Positions 50,839 through 61,083 of a DNA stretch of 64,000 nucleotides are shown piece after piece (position 1 is the first letter of the stretch; every line of letters starts with the position of its first letter). The position numbers and the translations under genes were made by a program. The notes under the pieces were generated by a model. It was not told where the DNA came from and ran no database searches. It was given only the letters and a program-made list of their open reading frames with translations. The DNA is taken from assembly GCA_014706295.1 (NCBI GenBank), contig JACSVZ010000039.1, forward strand, positions 2,976,001-3,040,000, read 5' to 3'. Source of the stretch: Lycocorax pyrrhopterus obiensis (Eukaryota; Chordata; Aves; Passeriformes; Paradisaeidae).

Positions 50839-53800
50839 GTTTTCTTTCTTTGAAGCTGAAAGGAGAGCTAAAGGAGAGCCCTGAGATCTACCTCCGTTTT
50901 TAGGTCTTCCCCATCAGACAGAGACCCCGGGGTTCCACTTTACATACTCAGTTCTAGAAATATATGTTTCTAAATTGGAACACAGCATGTTTAAGATGGG
51001 AAAAAACAGAATTCATTGTCATGGGCTTGAAGTAATCTTAGAAACGTGCCAGGTTTCTTTTGAGAAAGTTGATAGCAAATCATTGTTACCAGGATCACAA
51101 GGTGTTCACTGAAACTGTGTGGCCTTCCAGGGCCAGGCAGGTGAGAAAGAAAACTTGGCAATTTTGAGAGAAATTGTTCTTCATGTAGGAGAACAGCAGT
51201 AGTGAGAGGTTTGTGGTTTTCATGGTTACCACATAGAGATGGAGACGTAGGAAGGGGGATCCACCAGACTCTAGCTAAGCTCTAAGGATGCCTGACACTG
51301 TCCCTGCTCCTTCTCAAGTTCAAATCTCAATTCTTCCTTCAAACTGACATGGCTATTACACTGTCTACTAACTGCTTCTTGAGGGATGGCTGACCAGTGA
51401 AGGAGGTGAGTTGGGAATATCTCCAAATGTAAAGACTACACAGTCTCCAGGATTCCACCAGGCAAAGAAGGAAGAGTTTTAAATAGCTTGCAGTCTTCCC
51501 TGGGCCTGCTGCTTTTTAAGCTATCTGTGTTCAGAAGGGGGTTCAGCACAAATATTTTGCCCCTCAAGTGGGTCACTGCAGGTGGATCAGGTAAGCCTCT
51601 GTGTAGGCAGATTAGCCTTCCCTGTGTGCATTATAGATTTTGAGGAAGGTTTTGGAGACAGTTTTGAATTTTTGTAAAAGGCAATGTAAGAGGCCTTCCT
51701 ATATAAATAGTGCATCATTCGTTTTGTTAATGGCATAATATTTATAATGTTCATTGATATTTGCCCCCATTTTAATGGTGTGCTTGATGCAGAGCAGAAG
51801 GATTAGCGTTATTAGAGAGCCATGAGTACACAGAAGATAGCATGTCAGCTCATCTTACAAGGCTGTAAGGGAGTTAGATCTTACACTATATATAATTTTC
51901 TCCCTGTTTGCAAACAGGATAATTTTTCTTTATTTTCTGGTCCTCTGCTGTTGGGTGATATAATTGAGTGGTTCTGGCTGTAACAAGTGTTCTCTCAAGT
52001 AAGCAGTGAGTAATTTGTGCATGTTGGCACCCAACTTATTGTCATTACCATAAATTAAATACCTAACTTGCTACAAAGGGAAGAGAATACATTTTCTTTT
52101 CAGCCCTTCCCATTTGTGCTTAGTTGTAAAATGAAAGCAAATGAATGACTACAGTCTCTTTATAGTGTGGCATGTACTGGGCAACTACAGTATTTTCTTT
52201 CCAGGTGATGGCAGGGCAGTGCTTTAGTTTTGGGTTGTTAGTTTGTTGTTGCACTGCATTCTTTTAGCAGCTGCTTCTTACGTAAATCTCTGTACTACAT
52301 TTTACAGTCTCATCCCTCAAGTGTAGGATAGTGAAGCCAAGGGAGGGAGAGAACGTTTTAGGATCAGGTAAATAACTATGTCACTAACACCTTGCCTCTT
52401 GGAGATCTGGGGGAGAAAGCTTTTTTGCAGTAGTTAATCCTTACTTTTGTGAGAGCTTTGCTGAGACCATGATCACTTGTGTGGCTATCTGTGCAGGTAG
52501 TGCCTTCCCTTAGATCCTTCAGAGGCAGGATTTTAGCCTAGCTTTGTGCAGGGCTTGCTGGCAAATCACCAGCTTTATTTCTTAGACACCTACAGAAGGA
52601 CATGCTTTGCAATGAAAGCTGGGGCAGGCAGCTTGCTGTATCTGGGTACCTAGACATAGGTGAGGAACTGTGCCTAGCTAGTGGTAAGCATCTATTTTGG
52701 CAAGGGGATATGATATATGTAACTTCTAATTCTCCCGAAGTACGTCACCTTAGATGCATCTTTGACTACATAAACATTAGTAAAAAGGGAAATAGCCACA
52801 TGAAACAATGTGGAAGTCAAAGGCAGTCAGTAGAGAAGCAGTAGATATACAGTGGACCTGAGCTTAAAGTCATCATTTAATTGCATCATGTAAAGTCATC
52901 ATGTTCTTCTGTCATTTGTTTTGACTGTAGGCCCTTTAGAAAAGGAATTACTGTGTTGAGTATAAATTAAGTTCTTGCCAAAAGATTTCCTTGAATTGTT
53001 TGAAGTTACCTGGTGCATCTTTCAGAAGCACATCTGAAATATATGTGCAAAACATCTGAAATATATATGCATGTATAGGATTTAAAGTCCTAAATCACCT
53101 GTGTCATTCAGTTAAATGCTGAAGCTGAAGAATATATGTCTCGGCAGTGTTTGGGATTCTGTGAGACCATAATATGTTGCTTAGTTTTTATTCTGATTTT
53201 TCTTGTTCTGAAATTCCAGATTCTTTTTGCTTCATGTATTTTGAGTATTTCTTTGTCACAGAGTCATTTGCCTTGACAAGTTTTCTTCCTCTGTGTGCTG
53301 ACAGTATGTTGCCTGTTACTGCACTGGCTCTCACAAATTTTCTTAGATATGAGGCCCACAGTTCCAGTAGTTCATAGGCTTATTTTGAAAGCAGAATTTT
53401 TTCCTGCTATAGACAGTTGGGATTTTTTTTTCCTTCTACTTACTTTTTGGCAAATACAATATCAATGCTTTCTGAATTTACATGCTTGTGTGGGGTTTTT
53501 TGTCTTGGGGACATACTGGGTTGTTGGGAGAGGGGTCATTTTTTTGTTTCCAAGTATTAAACTTGGAAGAACTGTTCTAATGTTAAAGTAAGTTAATATT
53601 TTCTAAGTCGGCTGTCTGATTTTAAGCTATGAACTTTGAATTGTACCAAAAAAGTAATTGTAAATAGCAGTTCTAACAAATGGTAATAAAAGATGGACAT
53701 TAAGATGATATAATGATTTAGGCTTTAAATATTAAAAAAATCATCATAGCTCTTACAGGATCAAAATAGGATCTGTTAGCAATAGAATTATTAGATGCCT

Positions 53801-55543
53801 GTCAGCTATAGAATGCGCGTACTGTGGTAAATTCCTTCAGAGACTACCACAATATTATTTCTCAACTTTCTCTTGTGAAGGGCTGAAATGCCTTCTGCAA
53901 ATCATACTTAATCTGGAAGACTTTGAAATGTAAGGTCTCTAGCAGCAGTTCATGTGGGATTTCAAAACTGGCTCTGCCTCCAGGAGGACCTGGGACTAGG
54001 TTACCTACTGAGATGTGTCCACACTTGATTATTCTGAGATTTACTCCTTTTTCTTGCTCTGAGAGAGCAGCTCCATGGTTTTGTTTCTGCACTTTTTTTT
54101 CTGCGCTTTTCTGCACATGCTTTTGTTTCTACTGCTGGAGTCACTGTTGAGCCAATGCCAGGCTGTTTTTTGCAGAGCTACCTGGCAATCTGATTGGTGT
54201 GGCTGTTTGATTAAAGATAGGGATTTTCCTCTTCTATTGTATGCCCTAGAGAGAGATCCAACCCATGGACCCCACTGACATGTAAAATTGGTGGAGTGTT
54301 TTAGGAGAAATGCATCTTCTTAGTGCAGAACTCACATAGGTTGTTTTAACAGCTGACCAGAGAGATGACTTATTGAGGACAGACAGCTCGAGAAAGAAAA
54401 CTTTTAATTCTTGCAATTTGTGCCACCTTTGCCCTTGCAGTCTGTATTCTTTTACAGCAGACTAGAAGATAAAGATCATCTGTGCCTTCAGATCTATTTC
54501 AACTTTTGAGCCTCCTGTAAATCTCTAGGCCTCCTGATGAATGGTCAAGCAATGGACAATTACATAGTCCCCTTCTTTCCCCTCCTTCTGCTGTTCTGTT
54601 TCTTGATCAAAGGGATTCCCTCCAGGCACTGGGTTTTTAGATACCCTGATTTTTAGAAGTACTGGGATGATATGTAGGTAGTGGTAGAGGAGAAAACTGT
54701 ATAGTTACTTTGGTCCAAATGAAGCATACTTCATGCCCACAGAACAGCTGTTTCCTCAGAAAGCTGGCCGATATACTGTGCTATAAATGGTGTTCATATG
54801 ACGATGAGTACAGTACTAGTATTGGGGCAACCCTTCTATGGGTTATGCACTCAGCTAAAGCTCCTCTACTTTTTCAATAGCAGATTAACTTTTTTCAAAG
54901 TACATTGCTGTGATTCTGTAATACAGTTCAGGTCCCTGGTCACTTGAACATGGTTTTTTGCACATGCATTGTTTTTTAAAGCAGAAACTATTAATAATCT
55001 TGTCCCAAAGTTTTTCTTTTGTTGTACTAAAACCTGTTTAAGTGGAATTTTTTTCTCTTCTGAGGATTTTGACTTTCGTTCTACATTAGAAAATTTTTTT
55101 CTTTTTTCTGATTGGATTATCTTTTTTTTTTTTAATTTTATTTTGTATGGGGTTTTTTTCCTCTTAGAGGTGGCACCTTCAAGGAAACTGAATACTTAAA
55201 ATGTTTCTGAGAGGAAAGTACAATCTCAAATGTACCTAGACTAATGTTAACAGCCACATGTTGTTATTTAACCAAACTCTTCAATTTACCAAGCTATATC
55301 TTTAAAAGTATTCTTTTCCTCACAGTATTGAAAGGTATCCCGGAACCATCATTCCTCTGTTAATTAAAAATAAGCTAGATAGTGTAGGCATTCTGTGAGC
55401 CAGCACTCTAAATATCACTTTTAAATCATGTTAAAAGCTTCAAGTCCTTTGGAAATTACATGACAGCTCTTACTTGTAGAATGCAAAGACCATTTTTCTG
55501 CTATGTGCACTCATTAAAATGGTGAATTCTCTGTTTTCTGCAG

Positions 55544-55587
55544 GCACAACTTCAGGACATGCAAGAGTACTTTGGAGTGAACTGGCA
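55544..55587 (+). ncRNA. Candidate exon just upstream of mir-30c-2
   Basis: TCTGTTTTCTGCAG ends at 55543 and is a strong acceptor. ACTGGCA/GTAAGC at 55587/55588 is a plausible donor, giving a 44-base exon. If that donor is skipped, the exon continues toward the hairpin about 255 bases downstream. Read in phase 0 from the acceptor, it encodes AQLQDMQEYFGVNWQ and then TAA at 55589-55591. This is the same phase that the candidate exon at 25959-26070 leaves open. Splice signals are seen directly; that this is a real exon of the primary transcript is inference. Confidence 0.35.
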
Positions 55588-55636
55588 GTAAGCCTTGCAG
55601 TACCATGGTGGCAGTAACACTGGCTGTCCTCTGGAG

Positions 55637-56014
55637 ATGCCGAAGCTCAGCCTTGTTTTGAACTTCTTTCTTAGACTGCCCAACTTGTTCGCAAAGGACT
55701 TAACACTGATTTGGATTCATATGGTCATGGGTATGGATTTTTCCTCCCATTACTTGACATCTGCATGTTTCCTGCAGTCAGTGATGAAGACAGTACTAGG
55801 TCTGCTGACATTTGGTCTGTTCTTGGGAGCTCTGAGTGACAGGTACTGTAAACATCCTACACTCTCAGCTGTGGAAACTAAGAAAGCTGGGAGAAGGCTG
55901 TTTACTCTCCCTGCCTTGGAAATCATCTGGAGGGCCAGGATGAAATATCGTGTTGATTGTATTTCTGACAATCTGTATTTCATACTTTCCATTATGGTGT
56001 CAGTAAACAAATGA
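55637..56014 (+). other. 125-codon ATG frame spanning the mir-30c-2 hairpin
   Basis: A forward frame starting at the ATG at 55637 stays open through the whole mir-30c-2 hairpin and ends at TGA 56012-56014. It is in the same frame as the stop codon at 55589, with no other stop between. The first part is hydrophobic (LVLNFFLRLPNLF) and the hairpin-derived part is basic (KHPTLSAVETKKAGRRL). I recognise no family. It may be open by chance, with the conserved hairpin contributing stop-free sequence. It is not called as a gene. Confidence 0.15.
55841..55912 (+). ncRNA. MIR30C2: microRNA precursor mir-30c-2
   Basis: The 72-base hairpin matches vertebrate mir-30c-2. The 5p arm is at 55847-55869 (begins TGTAAACATCCTACACTCTC; seed GTAAACA, shared with mir-30a). 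The 3p arm is at 55887-55908 (begins CTGGGAGAAGGCTGTTTACT), which is the arm that distinguishes mir-30c-2 from mir-30c-1. Both arms equal the human sequence as I remember it. The loop has one G-to-C change (GGAAACTAAG), and the base of the stem differs slightly. A CNNC motif (CATC, 55924-55927) lies 16 bases past the 3p arm. It is on the same strand as mir-30a and 26.7 kb downstream. The two are a conserved cluster, presumably processed from one long primary transcript. mir-30c acts by Argonaute-mediated repression, largely on targets shared with mir-30a. Confidence 0.98.
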
Positions 56015-59000
56015 TGTTATTCTATCACATCATCAATGTCTTGTGTTCAGACCAAGGTCAGAAGGGCCTTATGATAGGGTTTAGCTGCACTGCTGGCTTT
56101 AAGGAAACTTAAATAGTAGCAATAACACATTGCAGTACTTTCATCTTTAAGCAGCGATTAAAAAAGACCTGTCACACTCTTTGTTTAGAGGTGGTGATAC
56201 TTGAAGTTGCAGTGTGGACATCCTCAGGTTGACACATCAGTATTGTATTTAATCAAAATCACCTGTAAATGGTTGGTACTTGTTTTCTAAGATCTACTCA
56301 ATTCTCATTTTCTGTCCAAAAGAGCTAGAAACAGAGCTTAGAAGGCAAAAAGGTTCTAGAGGAATTCAAATTTCAGTTTCTTTTCAAAGAAAATCAGAGG
56401 TGTCAACATCAACTCTAAATTAACTTAATTAAGGATACAAAGGTCTTATACCTTATGTTTTCCACTTGGTGCTCCCTACCACTTGCTCCTCAGACTGTAT
56501 TATACTTTGTGCTGGCAATCTTTCTCTTCCTCCTTGTGTTTCTTTCATTCTATATGCTGTTAGCTAAGTAGAACTTCTCAGTTTAAATGTAGAATAGGCT
56601 GAAAAAACAGTTTTCCTTTTAAATCTAATATCCTGCTGGCATGGTCTAAATACCCTTAAAGTGAGTTTTGCAGCTTTTCTTAAGCAGGGACTCTGGCAGA
56701 AAGAATATTGTTCCTCTCTTTTCTCTTTTTCCTTGTTTATGGGGAAGGGACACACCTTTTGTGCTCTTTAAGAAATTTTTCATGATATAGTTGACTTCAA
56801 AGATCACCATCTAGTTTCTTTTGCAATAGTGTTCTTATGTCTTCAGATCCTGCCACGTCAGCTTTTTAGAAAAGGCATTTAAATATAAAATCTTTGAAAT
56901 AAGGGGTTTTAGAAGAGTTTAGTGTGCAGGGTTTGGAAAGGGATGGGAGTGGAAAGAAAGATAGCAGAAGAATGGTAAAACAATGTGTAAGGATTTGAAG
57001 TAATACTTACACAAAATGGACAAAAAAGAATTCAAACTTTTAAGCAGAACTTAAAAAAAGTCAGTTATTTGAAGAAATAATTATTTTTCAGGCTCTGGCT
57101 TGCCTTCCTATTGGAAGAAGCAGTAAGAGGGAAAGCCAGGGTCACAGTGCTGTAGTGAAGGAGTAAGTTGATGAGTAAAATGAAGGCTCATATTTTGTAT
57201 AGTAATTTCCAAAAAAAGCAGAGTTAACTCCTGAGTATGATCGTTTTAAGGAGACACGAGCTGTTCAGACGAGTCAGACGATAGGGGGTAGCATTTCCTA
57301 ATACACATGGTTTCCTTGGCAGAGAGAGATTTCTGAGGATGGTGGAGCACAGTTACTTCCTCCACTGCATGACAATACTGATTGTAGACTATGCTGTCCG
57401 GGAAAGACAACCTCCTGAAGGAGATAACTTCCTGAATTTCTAAGCTATGGGTTAGTATATTATTTTTATTTAGACGTGCTTTGGGTTTGGAGTCATTATT
57501 TTGTGTCAATTGAAAAAACTTCTCTATATTTAGTATTACTTAGCTGTGCATTTAAAAGTGAAATTCCATCTTCAGTTTCATCAATACAAGACTCCAATAG
57601 TCCCAACTTTGTTGTACATTCTTCCTGGCCCACACTTTCCTGACTTTGTACTGATGTGATTTGTTTAAATTGCAAACTAATTCAGTGGCTTGACCCCAAT
57701 TAAAACTAAATAAGCAAAACAGCTTTTATGTGGATCAGCTGCTTACTCCACCACTGTGCTGTGGCCGGAAATGCTACTGAAAGTCCTAGTTCCTTCTTTC
57801 CTGAAGAAGAAAAATAGAGTTTATTTTAAATAGATTATATAGTCCCAAAACAATAAAATAGTGAAATTACAGGATTTTGAATATTTTATTTGGTATTAAA
57901 TTATTCTGTTGGTGCTGTCTGAACACAGTTGCAAGCATGGTGCTAAAATAATTTCAGATAAAATTGTTTTAATTGAAATGTTTCAAATTTTGAGCACTAT
58001 TTATGCTTCCCTTTAAAAGATTTGTTGGTGAAGTCTAACTAAATTGTGTTGCTAAAAGGGAGAAACTGGTAATTTTGCTGCCTCCAGACCTTTAATTGCA
58101 AAGGTATCCTCTGATGTACTTGCACCATACTGAGCATTGTGTAAATTGCATCATTTCTAGATCACAGAGGCTTCCCACCCCCCCAGGTATTGCTGGCCAA
58201 GCCAAAGGCAAACATTATGTCCTTTTCTCTTGTTAATCTCAGACTTCAAAGAGTTGAAGATTCTTTCCAGTCTATCAATTAAATATAGAGTTTTTCCATT
58301 CTGGAAAAAAAAAAATGTAACGGCTGTTTCAAAAGCCTGTTGCCAGTAATGAGCTTTGGATTGGGTCCATGGAGAAGTAATCTGGATAGCTACCACTGCA
58401 AGTCATCTCTGGGAAATTGCTGATTGTAGGCATGGCCTTTTTTCTTGAAGGGTAGTTCTGCCAAGATGCAAAATGACTTGTTCCAAGTGATTCTTGGCAC
58501 CACCCTGGACAGTATTATTCTTGTGCGTTAAGCTCAACATGCTACATTGATTGTGTTTCTATTATTTTTTTGTTTTGAGGAAGAGGACTGTTCTTGTGAT
58601 CATGTTTCCTTATTTCTAAACTTTGGTTTTGGTTTGTTTGAGTGTTTTAAGCTACACTTTTGATTATGTAGTCCTTCAAGGTAATTGTCAAACATCCATT
58701 ACCTTTCGTAATATAAGGAGTGACTGTGGGAAGGAAGAAAGAATATGTGGGAGTATTCAGGCAGAGCTGTTGCTTGTACCGAGATTGAAACCTGAACTTG
58801 AGGTTTACAAGTGAAATACTAGAAAAATATTGTATTAAAAGTTTCAAAGAGGTGTTGGTGAGGGAAATGAGAGGTGAAAAGGGACAAAAGGTCATTGACT
58901 TGTCATCCGAACGGTGAAAAGTAATATAATGTTGATTTTAAGTGTAAACACTTCCTTGATGATGCAGTGAAAGAAAGCAGCAATTTCCCTTAATGCTTAT

Positions 59001-60977
59001 ACAAAAGTCAAGTTCTGTTTTATGCAGTAAATCTCACTGTCACTGATTCTAATTCAGTACAGCAGAATTTAAAAGTCTACTACAAGCTATTCTACTTGGA
59101 AGACCTATACTGAAATTGAAAAAGAAAAAAGAGTTTGCTTTCAATGAAGAAGAAGAAAACCACATTATGTGGACTTCAGTCGTAGTTGCCATGAAATGAG
59201 AGATGGAGGTCTAGATCTGAGTTTTCTCTGTGCTGTGATTTAGATAAAAGCATGTAAAAGCAACTGTCCTTCTGCAAAAAGCAAACAGGTGTGGAACATC
59301 TGCAGTGCAAATATTCATTCATATGCAAACAAATGTTTTTACAGCTTAAAAATACATTAACTTAAAATCTGATCAAACACTTTGTTTGATTCAGGTTTTA
59401 GTCAAAATTAGATTCTGTTTTTAAAAAATCTTTTTATGTAAACTGATTCTCATAAAAATGATGTTTAATTAAACAGAATGCAAAAGCTGAAGTTTCTGTT
59501 ACTCTTGTGAAGATTTTGGTTCTTGTCATCTCTGGCCTCCATCCAAGACCTACTTAGCTACAGTTAAGCTTTTGTTTCCTTGTTTTTGACCTTTGGTTTT
59601 AAAGATGTTAGCATTAATTAAATGGAAATATGCTTTTCTAGCAAACACTTTATAGAATAAGAAAACTTCAACTGAGCAGTGCAATCTATAACTGCAAAGC
59701 TGAGTACTTGCTTATTTTAAATAGTGTAATATGATAGCTAAATTACACCTTATTTAACTCTTCAAAAAGGAGAGAAGAGTGAGCCTGCGTTGCGTAAGCC
59801 TTATGCTTGCAGTGCTGACTCTACTTTACAAGAAGATGCAGTTTTGTTCCTGCTTAAGTTAATAGGGGATTTTTGTTTGCTGCCTTGGTGCTGTGATTAA
59901 ACTGTTAAGATAATACTGCAGAGAGCTGGGCTCTAATCCTGGTTTTGGACAGACTCTCTGCTTTCTCCATTGTGAAAAAGACAACACTTCCTCTGTAAAG
60001 GCAGAACCCCATGTTGTGATTAGTCTCATTGCAATAAAGCATACTTTCTAAAATCATGCCATCACAGGCTGGTTTGTCTCATTGTGTTCCAGCCTTTCCC
60101 CGTGATTTGGATTGCACTGCCCGCTGGTATTGCTGGGGGAGCAGAAAAGATGTTACAGACCTAATGCAGGGTTATTGTAAAGGCTGCTGAGAGCTCCTGC
60201 TTGTGCTTCTGTTGTGTTGCTGTCCTCCCGTGGATGACAAGAGGGCATAGAGAACTTCTAGTGGTTTTAAGTGTGTGCTTGTAGGGTGGCCACAGTTTGT
60301 ACAGGTGTACTTGGACAGCTGAGGTATTGAGATCTGCCCAGTTATGGCACCGTGGAAATTGGCTGCAAGCCATCCTCACCCCGCTTTGAGACCCTGGCTA
60401 TATTTTTAGCTATGGGAGTGTCTAGCTGACCTCGTTTCATTATTCAGTTTACAAGAAATACACTGAGTATTGTCACCAACCAAGGATTTCTGGGCTTTCC
60501 ATCATTTGAAGGCTGCATTTCTCCTATACAATTATAACAACTGCTATACAGTTGTTTCTGTGTAGCCTAGAGCATCTGCTGGCTCAGGTGTTTTGAAAAA
60601 GTGCTGCTAAAATAGCTCAGCTCTGATGGGCAAAGAATAGGTTGGTATTGACAAATGAAATAATTTCAGGATCTATGAAATTCATGTTCTGTTGCTTGGC
60701 TAGAAATAGATGGCTCTGAGCTTTGAGTATAGCTATGAGCTTTGTAAATAGTTGAACTTTGTGCGGCTTGCCTAACTTGCAATGTTGTTGAAGGACGTTG
60801 GGATGCCACTAGATTTTATGCTTAGTTCACGAAGCACAGATGAAATATGCACAGTGGTAAACTTTTTTCTTGTATGTGACCATACTCACAGCATAGATGT
60901 TAATGGAGCTGCTAATTAAGATCTTGCTGCTTGACTATGTGCAGTTTAATGTGAAGTATTTAAAAGGTGTATCAATG
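55913..60977 (+). other. Downstream stretch after mir-30c-2
   Basis: AT-rich sequence with no recognisable gene or element. A small CpG cluster near 57.24-57.29 kb includes TCAGACGA twice. Possible poly(A) signals are common in such AT-rich DNA and none stands out as the transcript end. Confidence 0.45.
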
Positions 60978-61083
60978 TGGCACTTGGAGACGTGGTTTAG
61001 TAGTGGACCTGGCAGTGTTAGGCTTATGGTTGGACTTGATGATATTAAAGGCCCTTTCTAACCTAAATAATTCCATGATTGTA
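60978..61083 (+). mobile_element. CR1: CR1 LINE 3'-end fragment
   Basis: GGCACTTGGAGACGTGGTTT, the GGTTGGACTTGATGAT segment, and CTTTCTAACCTAAATAATTC followed by CATGATTGTA match the terminal 100 bases of avian CR1, including the decayed 8-bp tail repeat. It is 5'-truncated and in forward orientation. The subfamily is not determined. Confidence 0.93.

Larger units (their letters stand above)
45591..55543 (+). other. Intronic stretch before the candidate exon near mir-30c-2
   Basis: Apart from the possible exon extension to 45942, I see only AT-rich sequence, a GGAA run at 46995-47011 and a 22-base tandem duplication at 50795-50838. No known element or coding exon was recognised. Confidence 0.45.

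Noticed and set aside
52990..53080. Repeated ACATCTGAAATATAT motif
   Set aside because: Only two short copies 20-30 bases apart in AT-rich sequence, best explained as a small duplication of no clear significance.
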